DNA of 64,000 nt, taken from Alphaproteobacteria bacterium. GTDB lineage: Bacteria; Pseudomonadota; Alphaproteobacteria; Micropepsales; Micropepsaceae. Below the pieces are notes generated by a model that had not been told where the DNA came from, did not search any database, and worked only from the letters and a program-made list of their open reading frames with translations. Each line of letters opens with the position of its first letter. The first letter of the stretch is position 1. A program made the translations under genes and the position numbers. The stretch spans positions 1 through 64,000 of the forward strand of contig JAGWMG010000012.1 of NCBI GenBank assembly GCA_028871795.1. The letters are read 5' to 3'. Positions 16,711 to 24,432 of this stretch are shown here, one piece after another.

Positions 16711-18468
16711 ATGCAAGACCTAGTCTCGCGTCAGTTGGTGAAATATCTGGAAGAACGCAGTGTCAGGCACATTTTCGGATTATGCGGACATACGAACATC
16801 GCCTTTCTGACGGAATTGGGGAAGAGCTCCATCAGCTTCGTGAACACGCGTCACGAGCAAATCGCGGCGCATGCGGCGGACGGCTATGCACGCGTTACGA
16901 AGAAAACCGCCGTGGTCCTGACTCACCTTGGCCCCGGCCTCACTAACGCTGCAACCGGCGTCGCAACGGCCGCACTCGATTCTGTGCCGATGGTCGTCAT
17001 CGCCGGAGACATCCCCAGTCATTTCTACGGCAAGCATCCGCACCAAGAGGTGAATATGCATGCCGACGCGTCCCAATACGAAATCTACCGTCCCTTCGTG
17101 AAGCGCGCCTGGCGCGTCGACCGTCCCGATCTCTTCCCCGAAATCATCGACAAAGCCTTCCACTTGGCGGAAAGCGGACGTCCCGGCCCCGTTCTTGTGT
17201 CCATTCCGATGGACATTTTCTCCGCAAGAATAGACGTAGCCTTGTTCGACCGCCTGAAAGGCAACGCCAAGACGTTCGAACGGCCCTCGATCGACGATAA
17301 GGTTGCCGAGAAAATAATCTCGATGCTCACGAGTGCAAAAAAACCGGTGCTGTACGTCGGCGGCGGCATCCTGCTGGCGGACGCGGCCAAGGACTTGGCC
17401 GAATTCGTCGATCATCTCAATATTCCGGTTGCCCATTCGCTCATGGGCAAGGGCGCCCTGCCCGACGACCATCCGCTTACCCTCGGCATGACGGGCTTTT
17501 GGGGCACGCAATACATCAACGACAGCTGCCGTACGGCGGACTGTATCCTCGCTTTGGGCACGCGTTTTTGCGAGGCGGATTGCAGTTCCTGGGAACCGGA
17601 ATACACCTTTGCCATTCCGCCCACCAAGCTCATCCACATCGACATCGACCCCAGCGAAATCGGGCGCAACTATCCGGTGGAGCTCGGGGTCGTCGCGGAC
17701 CTCAAGCAAGCTCTGATGGTGTTGAACCGGGTCGCGCGTAAGCTATACCCGAACGGCCGCAAGAATGACGCCTTGGTCCGCGAGATCGCCGCATACAGAG
17801 ATGAATTCAAGAAGAGCAACGCGGCGGCGGAAATCAGCAATCAATTTCCGATGCGCCCCGAGCGCATCCTGGCCGACGTCCGGGCTGTGTTGCCCCGCAA
17901 CGCCATCATCACGACCGATGTCGGCTGGAACAAGAACGGCGTCGGTCAGCAGTTTCCGATTTACGAGCCGGGTTCGGTGCTGACGCCAGGCGGTTACGCC
18001 ACGATGGGCTTCGGCGCGCCCGCCGCCATCGGCGCGAAAATCGCCTGTCCCGATCGCGTGGTCGTATCTCTGGTCGGCGACGGCGGGTTCGGACAGAACC
18101 CCGCGCTTCTGGCGACCGCCTTCGAGGAAGAGACGTCGGTGGTTTGGATCGTTATGAACAATTTTGCCTTCGGAACGATCGCCGGCCTGCAAAAGGCGCA
18201 TTTTGGAACGACTACCGGCACCGTGTTTGAGAAAAATGGCAAGCCCTACTCGCCCGATTATGCCGCGATGGCGCGCGCCTATGGTTTGGAGGGCGTCCGC
18301 ATCGAAGCGGCCGACCAGTTCAAGCCGGCGCTGGAGAAGGCGCTTCGTTCGGGCCGGCCCTATGTTCTGGACGTCATCATGGAAAATGCCCCGGTGCCGA
18401 CCGCCGGCCACTGGAACATCATGGACATCTATTCGCCCGACAAGAAAGTAACACACGTATCGACGTAA
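16711..18468 (+). CDS. ThDP-dependent enzyme of the acetolactate synthase-like superfamily
   Basis: This 585-residue protein has the three ThDP-enzyme domains: the Pyr domain with the catalytic Glu49 (NTRHEQIAAHAADGYARV), a central domain, and the PP domain with the Mg/ThDP motif GDGGFGQN about 27 residues ahead of VMNNFAFG. The start at 16711 follows GAGGAA; reading further upstream enters the previous gene in another frame. Relatives include acetolactate synthase, glyoxylate carboligase, 2-hydroxyacyl-CoA lyase, oxalyl-CoA decarboxylase and trihydroxycyclohexane-dione hydrolase (IolD). I see no motif that picks one. Operon position with a citryl-CoA-lyase-like protein suggests C-C bond cleavage of a 2-oxo or 2-hydroxyacyl intermediate. 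Confidence 0.85.
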   Translation: MQDLVSRQLVKYLEERSVRHIFGLCGHTNIAFLTELGKSSISFVNTRHEQIAAHAADGYARVTKKTAVVLTHLGPGLTNAATGVATAALDSVPMVVIAGDIPSHFYGKHPHQEVNMHADASQYEIYRPFVKRAWRVDRPDLFPEIIDKAFHLAESGRPGPVLVSIPMDIFSARIDVALFDRLKGNAKTFERPSIDDKVAEKIISMLTSAKKPVLYVGGGILLADAAKDLAEFVDHLNIPVAHSLMGKGALPDDHPLTLGMTGFWGTQYINDSCRTADCILALGTRFCEADCSSWEPEYTFAIPPTKLIHIDIDPSEIGRNYPVELGVVADLKQALMVLNRVARKLYPNGRKNDALVREIAAYRDEFKKSNAAAEISNQFPMRPERILADVRAVLPRNAIITTDVGWNKNGVGQQFPIYEPGSVLTPGGYATMGFGAPAAIGAKIACPDRVVVSLVGDGGFGQNPALLATAFEEETSVVWIVMNNFAFGTIAGLQKAHFGTTTGTVFEKNGKPYSPDYAAMARAYGLEGVRIEAADQFKPALEKALRSGRPYVLDVIMENAPVPTAGHWNIMDIYSPDKKVTHVST

Positions 18469-18556
18469 GGCAGGATTTGCTCGAGGGCGGATGAAGACGC
18501 CCCTTGGCGCGCCGGTTCAACCGTCGCATTAATTGGCGCCATAGGGACTCGACCGA

Positions 18557-20101
18557 TCACCTTTTCGGGAAGTCATACGACGACAAAGGCACGCTGCCGT
18601 ACCAGACGCCCTGGAAGCCGGCGCGCGAATCGCCCCACACCATGTGCGCAGTATCGCTATCGAGAACCAGATCCTGAATATCGTCGCCGAACAGGCCGTC
18701 GTTCCGATACGGATTGGCGACCGGTGAAACACCATGGCTCACCTGCAGAGAAGCGCTGAAGCTGTGCCCGCCATCCTTGGAGATCGAAGACCAGATATCG
18801 TAACTGCGATCGGGATAAATGGTTCGCCACATCAGGCCGAGTACGCCGGTGTGCGAATAGGCGATCCATGGTTTGGCAAAGCCGGCCGCGTTGGGCGCTA
18901 GTCCTGCCGCGACGAAAGTAGACCAAGTCCTGCCATAATCGCCGCTCATGGCAACCTGGTATTCCGGCGTAGGGCTAGCCGTATAACGCAGCAATGCAAA
19001 TCGCCCTGCCGTCGCCGGATCGGCTGCAAGCCCCGCTATTCCGCCCATACCGAAGACCGGTATCGGTTTGCCGGCCGGCGGCTTTGCGATCGGCACGTTC
19101 TTGAGCACGTGACGCTCAAAGGTCTTGCCATGATCCCTGCTCAGACCAAACACGATGCATGGACACGTAGCCTTTTCGGAAGCCGGGACGCGTGATGCGG
19201 CGTAGACCACAGCAACCCTTCCATGCGCCGCGGCCACGCCCATTCCACGGCTGAGTTCGGGATACTCTTTCGAGTCCCAGGCGTAGATTGTACCGAAGCT
19301 CTTGCCGCCATCCGTCGACGCCGTGATGAAGGACTCCCAGCGATATGTTTCGGGCTTGGCGCTAACGACTGCCTCACCGCCCTCCCCGACTCCATAAATA
19401 ACGCCCGTGGAATCATCGACCGGAACAAAGGGGCGGTCCCACGGAGAATTTCCGCCGATCCTGGGTTTAAGCCCAGGCGCGAAATGCGAGGCGCCATAAG
19501 AACTGATGATGTCTGTCGGGTTGCTCCAGCTATCCCCGTGATCGTGCGAGACAAGGACCGCGGATTTGCCGAAGAACTGACCATTAGTCTCGCGCGGTTC
19601 GCAGCCGGCCAGGAACGTGCCGTCCGGCAGCACGCCGGCGAAGGGATCGGGACAGCGTGTGAAACTCCCCGACAGGATCGGCAGTTCGCCGATCTTCCAG
19701 GTATTTCCGCCGTCATGCGTGACCGCAAGCCACGTGATCGTCGAACTCGGCACCGCGTGATAGGCGTCCGTCATGCCCTCGACATGCTGGGCCGGGTCGG
19801 TACTGAAAATGCTCCGATAGGCGGCGGCTTCTTTCGCCGGCGCATCCTTGGTCCCGAGGTGCTGTACGCTTCCCATCGCCACGGCGATCATGTTCTTGGG
19901 GTTTGTCGGGTCGACCGCGATCATGGGTTCGCCGGCGCCCCGCGTTGCGTTTCCCAAGAGGAGATATTCGTCGGATTTGAAGATTCCCGACAGCGGTATG
20001 CCTTGCGGTTCGCCTGCTCCCAGTGCCGCTGCCGCGGCACATAACAGACCGGTGCCACCCGCTACGACAATAGCAAGTAGCTTGTTCTTGATCGCGTTCA
20101 T
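18557..20101 (-). CDS. Exported Asp-box (BNR) repeat protein, sialidase-like fold
   Basis: The 514-residue protein starts at the ATG at 20101, preceded by AAGGAAG, and has a signal peptide (NKLLAIVVAGGTGLLCAAAAALGAG). It has at least six Asp-box-like repeats: THDGGNTW, SHDHGDSW, STDGGKSF, SRDHGKTF, SGDYGRTW and SKDGGHSF. This predicts a six-bladed beta-propeller as in sialidases and related exo-enzymes. Catalytic residues of true sialidases (Arg triad, Tyr-Glu pair) cannot be assigned, so enzyme activity is open. It ends about 90 bp from the convergent ThDP gene and follows the carboxylesterase gene on the same strand (111 bp), so it may be expressed with it from operator F. Confidence 0.75.
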   Translation of the reverse strand: MNAIKNKLLAIVVAGGTGLLCAAAAALGAGEPQGIPLSGIFKSDEYLLLGNATRGAGEPMIAVDPTNPKNMIAVAMGSVQHLGTKDAPAKEAAAYRSIFSTDPAQHVEGMTDAYHAVPSSTITWLAVTHDGGNTWKIGELPILSGSFTRCPDPFAGVLPDGTFLAGCEPRETNGQFFGKSAVLVSHDHGDSWSNPTDIISSYGASHFAPGLKPRIGGNSPWDRPFVPVDDSTGVIYGVGEGGEAVVSAKPETYRWESFITASTDGGKSFGTIYAWDSKEYPELSRGMGVAAAHGRVAVVYAASRVPASEKATCPCIVFGLSRDHGKTFERHVLKNVPIAKPPAGKPIPVFGMGGIAGLAADPATAGRFALLRYTASPTPEYQVAMSGDYGRTWSTFVAAGLAPNAAGFAKPWIAYSHTGVLGLMWRTIYPDRSYDIWSSISKDGGHSFSASLQVSHGVSPVANPYRNDGLFGDDIQDLVLDSDTAHMVWGDSRAGFQGVWYGSVPLSSYDFPKR

Positions 20102-20212
20102 GGCGTTCCACTCTTCCTTCCCGAATGTTCTATACTTTCTATGGGCCGCCCATTGCGGCCAAGCGTGTTCAATGGATTCGACAACTAAGTCTCGCCGCAT
20201 CTGTGAATTGTC

Positions 20213-21871
20213 TCAGTCCCTTGGCAGGGGAGCCGGAGACTGCGCGGCGGCAGAAGTGGCAGTTGCAGCCGGTACAGTGCGTGGCGCCGGTGAGAGCGTA
20301 TCCAGGAACGGCATATATTCCCGCTCAGGCCACGCAATCGGGTGGATTGTTTCGCCGAGTTCGACCAAACGCGGGTCAGCCGTATCGTATTTCGGGACGG
20401 CGACATCGGAGATGGACGGATTCCCTGTCCTTGCGAAGTTCACGATCATGTTCGACATCTCGTCCGCCAGTTGGCGATCGTAACTCGTCCAATCCCGCGT
20501 CTTGCGGAACAGATTGAGGCTGCCCAGCGTATCCAGCCAATAAGCGATGTCGCTTGCATGATACACCCCTGCCTTTATCGGATCGTGATCCGAGAAGACT
20601 ACCCCCGGAGCATAGGGATGCATGCGCGCGAACATGTAAGCGTAAACCGGCGCCTTGCCGGTCCGACTCTGCATCCGGGCCCAGTTCCACATCATCAGCG
20701 CCACGCTGGTATCGCGGCCAGCATTCATTGCGTTGCGATGCCAGTCGGCGCTTAGCGCGGGATAATCCTTCAAGAACTCCGTGCTCTTGTCACCATACAT
20801 ATGCCGAACGGCGGTCTCATAGGCTTCCGGAGTCGCTGCGGAAGCCAAAGGGCTGAAACTCTCGTCTCGCGTGAACCCGATCAGGAGTGCGGCATCGTTC
20901 TGTTTGCCCGCGGCGAAAATATCCCGCGGCTTTTGCGGCATGAAATAGCCGTCGACGATCGGCCAATAGCGAATTCCTTGTACATTGAATATCCGGTCGG
21001 CCGGAACCTGACGCATCGCGTTCAGTGAGTCGACTTTCAACGCGGCCTGCAGAGCAAGACCATCTTTCTCACCCTGGTCAAGTAGCGGCATGCCGCCAAT
21101 GCCGCCCGGCGCGTCGAAAACGCTTCCGCTCATGCCGACTGCACGGTGAAAAAGGCCTCTGGCGAGGGGACTGGCATCCAATGCCGAAACCGACATCGAG
21201 CCGGCCGACTGGCCGACAATCGTGACATTGTTCGGATCGCCGCCAAATCTGGCGATATTCCGCTTTACCCATTTGAGAGCCGCAACCTGATCCAGAAAGC
21301 CATAATCTCCAGACGCATGGTGTGGGGACTCGGCCGTCAGTTCGGGATGGGCCATGAAACCGAATGGTCCGGTGCGGTAATTGAAGCTGACGTAGACCAC
21401 GCCCTTCTTGGCCAGGCTTTCTCCGCTGTACATCGCCATCGAGGCCGAGCCGGTCGCGAACCCACCGCCGTAAATCCACACCATGACGGGAAGCTTCGCG
21501 CCGATATGAGCCGCCTTGCCTGCCCACACGTTCAGATAAAGGCAATCCTCGCTCGTTGCGTTCTGGCCGAAATAATGGTTCTGGGTCGTGCCTCGGAGTC
21601 CCTGGATGCAATCCGGCGCAAACCGATCCGCGTGATAGACGCCCTGCCAAGGCGTAACGGACTGGGGATCGCGCCAGCGATTTTCCCGCACCGGCGGCGG
21701 CGCATACGGAATGCCGAGATAGGCGCGCGCGCCTGACGGCAGCGCCTTCCCTTCAATGTTGCCGCTGTCGATCGTGACCTTAGGACCGGCAGCCAGTGCC
21801 TCGACAAACGAACCGATGGTCGCCGCTCCGCCGACAAGCGCCGCCACGGCAAGCGCCGCAATTCTCTTCAT
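20213..21871 (-). CDS. Exported type-B carboxylesterase
   Basis: This 552-residue alpha/beta hydrolase has a signal peptide (residues 1-28, ending EALAA). It has the type-B signature SEDCLYLNVW (about 107-116), the oxyanion loop YGGGFATG and the nucleophile Ser222 in VGQSAGSMS. The acid is probably the Glu of GFTRDESF and the catalytic His lies in YHASDIAYW. Cys88 and Cys110 could form the usual first disulfide. Family members cleave esters of aromatic acids and alcohols, including feruloyl and chlorogenate esters and tannins in bacteria and fungi. Operator F is 41 bp upstream, tying it to the shikimate/quinate genes. Release of the cyclic acid or an aromatic acid from a plant ester in the periplasm is a reasonable inference. 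Confidence 0.88.
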   Translation of the reverse strand: MKRIAALAVAALVGGAATIGSFVEALAAGPKVTIDSGNIEGKALPSGARAYLGIPYAPPPVRENRWRDPQSVTPWQGVYHADRFAPDCIQGLRGTTQNHYFGQNATSEDCLYLNVWAGKAAHIGAKLPVMVWIYGGGFATGSASMAMYSGESLAKKGVVYVSFNYRTGPFGFMAHPELTAESPHHASGDYGFLDQVAALKWVKRNIARFGGDPNNVTIVGQSAGSMSVSALDASPLARGLFHRAVGMSGSVFDAPGGIGGMPLLDQGEKDGLALQAALKVDSLNAMRQVPADRIFNVQGIRYWPIVDGYFMPQKPRDIFAAGKQNDAALLIGFTRDESFSPLASAATPEAYETAVRHMYGDKSTEFLKDYPALSADWHRNAMNAGRDTSVALMMWNWARMQSRTGKAPVYAYMFARMHPYAPGVVFSDHDPIKAGVYHASDIAYWLDTLGSLNLFRKTRDWTSYDRQLADEMSNMIVNFARTGNPSISDVAVPKYDTADPRLVELGETIHPIAWPEREYMPFLDTLSPAPRTVPAATATSAAAQSPAPLPRD

Positions 21872-21912
21872 GCTTCCCGCCCGTTCTTACCCAGTCCGTT
21901 CGCATGATTACT

Positions 21913-21928
21913 GGACGGACAGGTTAGT
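21913..21928 (+). promoter_or_regulatory. Operator copy F (GGAC-N6-GTTAGT variant)
   Basis: It reads GGAC GGACAG GTTAGT, with GGAC in place of GTAC. It is nested in a longer inverted repeat, TGGAC-N10-GTCCA (21912-21931), and lies 41 bp upstream of the carboxylesterase start. This is the most divergent of the seven copies. Confidence 0.42.
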
Positions 21929-22094
21929 CCATTTTAAGGAAAGCACAATCGGGAAATGGCGTATGCACCAGCAATATTGTCATTTGCGACAAACTCTTAC
22001 ATTTCCTCCTATCCGGATAACCCTTGGCAAGGAGCCGCGGTTGTCCGGCCGCAAGCGCGACTGTATCGCGCGCAGCCCCTCCTTCGCGTTCGCC

Positions 22095-23195
22095 CTATTT
22101 TGTCTTCTTGCCGAACGTTTCGTCGATGAAGGAAAATGTCTTGCCGAGCGCTTCGATGCTAGCGTCGCGCGTGGCTTGTTGTGTCGGACCGACCCAGCTG
22201 TGACCGACGCCGGGGATTTCGACCAGCGTCGATTTAACGTGGGCCTTTTGCAGAAGCCTGTAGAAGCTCTTGGACTGTTCCGGCGGCACCGTTTTGTCGA
22301 CGCTGCCGAACAGGATCAGCATGGGCGGGGCCGTCGGCTTGACCAGCTTCGCAGGACTCGCGAGGTTCAAGGTCACGGCCGAGCATTTTGCGGGATCGCA
22401 GCCCAGGAAGGCACTCAACGGGTTGGAGGAATTCGCGCGCCGGCTGGGCGCATTGGCCGGCCTTTGGCTTGCAAGGGTGGAAAAATCGAAAACGCCGTAC
22501 CAGGTCACGACGCCTTGAACGCAGTCCGATTGTTCGCTCTCCGCCGTTCGCGATGATGCCGGCGCAGGCACTGCCACGTCATATTCAAGATCTTGAAGTT
22601 CCGCCGGAGACGGCTCGAGAGCCTTGACGCCGCAAGATACGCCTGTGAGCGCGGCAAGATGTCCGCCCGCCGAACCGCCCCAGACCAGAGCCTTGTTTTT
22701 GTCGATGCCGTATTTTTCCGCATGCGCCCGCAGCCAGCGGATCGCCGCCTTGACGTCCTGTTCGGCAGCCGGGAACGGCGCCTCGCCGCTCAGCCGATAA
22801 TTGAGCGAGGCGACGACATAGCCCCTCGCCGCCAGCGAGGCCAATACAGCCGGCCAATCCACGAACGCGCCGGATTGGCGCGAATGTCCGGTCATCCATC
22901 CGCCACCATGGATGAACAGCACCAGCGGATAGCCGCTCGGATTCATCTTTGTTTCCGGCGGCAGATAGAGGTCCAGCGTCAGAGGCCGAAAACCCGACAG
23001 AGTCGCATAGGTAACACCCGGCAGGCCCGTAACCCCGCCGGGGAAAGCGACCAGAGCCTGTGGGTAATGGTCGCCAAGCACCGCAGCGGTCGAGATGGCC
23101 GGCCCTTCTGCGGTTCCATTGGAAGACACGGCGACGGCCGAGGCGATCACAGCGGCAGCAAAGCCGGACCGCACGATCATAGAAGCAATAGGCAT
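22095..23195 (-). CDS. Exported alpha/beta hydrolase, BD-FAE (feruloyl/acetyl-xylan esterase)-like
   Basis: The 366-residue protein from the ATG at 23195, with GGAGGAAA upstream, has a signal peptide-like N-terminus (SGFAAAVIASAVAVSSNGTAEG). It has the HGGG oxyanion motif (residues 96-99, LFIHGGGWMTGH), the nucleophile Ser175 in WGGSAGGHLA, the likely Asp in FGSVDKTVP and the His in VGHSW. The layout fits the family of bifunctional feruloyl/acetyl esterases and carotenoid-esterase-like hydrolases. A Cys-rich insert (QSDCVQG, FLGCDPAKCSA) may form disulfides, in keeping with export. With operator G 75 bp upstream it belongs to the same regulon as the type-B carboxylesterase, giving two different exported esterases for one substrate class. 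Confidence 0.85.
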   Translation of the reverse strand: MPIASMIVRSGFAAAVIASAVAVSSNGTAEGPAISTAAVLGDHYPQALVAFPGGVTGLPGVTYATLSGFRPLTLDLYLPPETKMNPSGYPLVLFIHGGGWMTGHSRQSGAFVDWPAVLASLAARGYVVASLNYRLSGEAPFPAAEQDVKAAIRWLRAHAEKYGIDKNKALVWGGSAGGHLAALTGVSCGVKALEPSPAELQDLEYDVAVPAPASSRTAESEQSDCVQGVVTWYGVFDFSTLASQRPANAPSRRANSSNPLSAFLGCDPAKCSAVTLNLASPAKLVKPTAPPMLILFGSVDKTVPPEQSKSFYRLLQKAHVKSTLVEIPGVGHSWVGPTQQATRDASIEALGKTFSFIDETFGKKTK

Positions 23196-23270
23196 AAACA
23201 CTTTCCTCCCCGATTGGTGCCGCACCGTTCTCACTCATCCCGCATCGCGGCGCATTACATCAATCATATT

Positions 23271-23286
23271 GTACCCACTAGTTCGT
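23271..23286 (+). promoter_or_regulatory. Operator copy G of the GTAC-N6-GTTCGT element
   Basis: It reads GTAC CCACTA GTTCGT within an AT-rich flank (CATATT before, TTGTAATT after), 75 bp upstream of the BD-FAE-like hydrolase start. It is the last copy seen in the window. Confidence 0.5.
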
Positions 23287-23430
23287 TTGTAATTCAACCC
23301 GTGTCGACAGCTTTAATGGATCGCGTTCCGCCGGAGTTCACGAGCGCCATGCGCTCTTACACCGCTCCACGCGACGCGACCTGGACCGAACCCAGCGGAA
23401 ACCAAAAACCTCGTGCCAGAATTGCAAACT

Positions 23431-24432
23431 TCAAGCCGTCAAACCAGATGCATCCCTCGGGTATAACCCCAGTTCTTGTGCCTGCAGCCGGGCAAGGCCG
23501 AACAAGGCGTCGATGAAGGGTGTTGGTTCGCCGACCCGCCTGGCGATCTCGCCGACGGCCCCGACGATGACATCGAGTTCTACCGGCTTCCTGGCTTCCA
23601 GGTCTTGCAGCATCGAGGTCTTGAACGCCCCCAGCTTCCGCGATGTTTCGTTGCGCTCCTCGAGCGTTCCAGGGACGGCGCAGCCGATCTTTTCGCCGAC
23701 CCGGACCGCTTCGCGCATAACGTTCAGACAGAGCTCATTGAGCAAAGGTTCGCTGAGAATGCGGTCGCAGGTGGCGCCGGTAAGGGCCGAAATGGGATTT
23801 TGCGTCATGTTGCTCAAAAGCTTGGACCAGATGTCAGCTTGGATCGACGCGGACACACGCACCTCGAAGCCCGCCTCGGCCAAGAGATCCGCCAAAGCGT
23901 GAACCCGCGCCGAGTCACTGTTGTCGGGCTCGCCGATAATCAGCCGATTGCCGCTTTGGAGATGGACGAATCCCGGCTCGTTCGAGTGGCAGGACAGAAT
24001 AATGACGCAACCGATAATCCGCTGCGCCGGGATGGCGGCGGCGATGATGCCGGTACGGTCGATCGATTCGAGCCGCATTCCGGAATATTTGCCGCCAAAA
24101 CTCTGGAAGAGCCACCAGGGCACGCCGTTCATCGCCGTCAACACCACGGTATCGGGACCCAGCAACGGGGCAAGCTTGGGCGCAATATAGCTTAGCACCG
24201 GACCCTTGACGGCAATGATCACTAGATCCTGCGGGCCGAGCGTCGCAGGATCGCTGGTGGCGTGCACTCTTGCCGTGATCAGTCGATCGTCCGATTGCAG
24301 GCGGATGCCATGCTTCTGTATGGCCGTGAGCGTAGGCCCGACTTCGACCACACTCACCTCGTTGCCTTTTGCGGCCAAGCGCGCGCTGAATAGTCCACCG
24401 ATCGCGCCGGCCCCATACACGCATATCTTCAT
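23431..24432 (-). CDS. PanE/ApbA-family 2-oxoacid reductase
   Basis: This 333-residue protein has the family N-terminus with an NADP-binding loop (KICVYGAGAIGGLFSARLA), the strand end VVEVGPT, and the helical C-terminal domain with a catalytic Lys in IWSKLLSNMTQNPISALTG and the Glu/Asp region PVELDVIVGAVGEIA. The family includes ketopantoate reductase and D-2-hydroxyacid dehydrogenases that reduce branched 2-oxoacids. It overlaps the acyl-CoA synthetase stop by ATGA and is the last gene of the four-gene operon. Association with a synthetase and an HgdB-like protein makes reduction of a 2-oxoacid to a 2-hydroxyacid more likely than pantothenate synthesis. Confidence 0.85.
   Translation of the reverse strand: MKICVYGAGAIGGLFSARLAAKGNEVSVVEVGPTLTAIQKHGIRLQSDDRLITARVHATSDPATLGPQDLVIIAVKGPVLSYIAPKLAPLLGPDTVVLTAMNGVPWWLFQSFGGKYSGMRLESIDRTGIIAAAIPAQRIIGCVIILSCHSNEPGFVHLQSGNRLIIGEPDNSDSARVHALADLLAEAGFEVRVSASIQADIWSKLLSNMTQNPISALTGATCDRILSEPLLNELCLNVMREAVRVGEKIGCAVPGTLEERNETSRKLGAFKTSMLQDLEARKPVELDVIVGAVGEIARRVGEPTPFIDALFGLARLQAQELGLYPRDASGLTA

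Noticed and set aside
16711..18468. Sulfoacetaldehyde acetyltransferase (Xsc), suggested by the acylating aldehyde dehydrogenase end at the left edge
   Set aside because: The sequence around the ThDP Glu and the central domain does not match Xsc as I know it, and no phosphotransacetylase or sulfite exporter gene is nearby.
18486..18502. Hairpin GGGCG-N8-CGCCC between the convergent ThDP and Asp-box genes
   Set aside because: The stem is only five pairs and there is no T run, so I do not call it a terminator.
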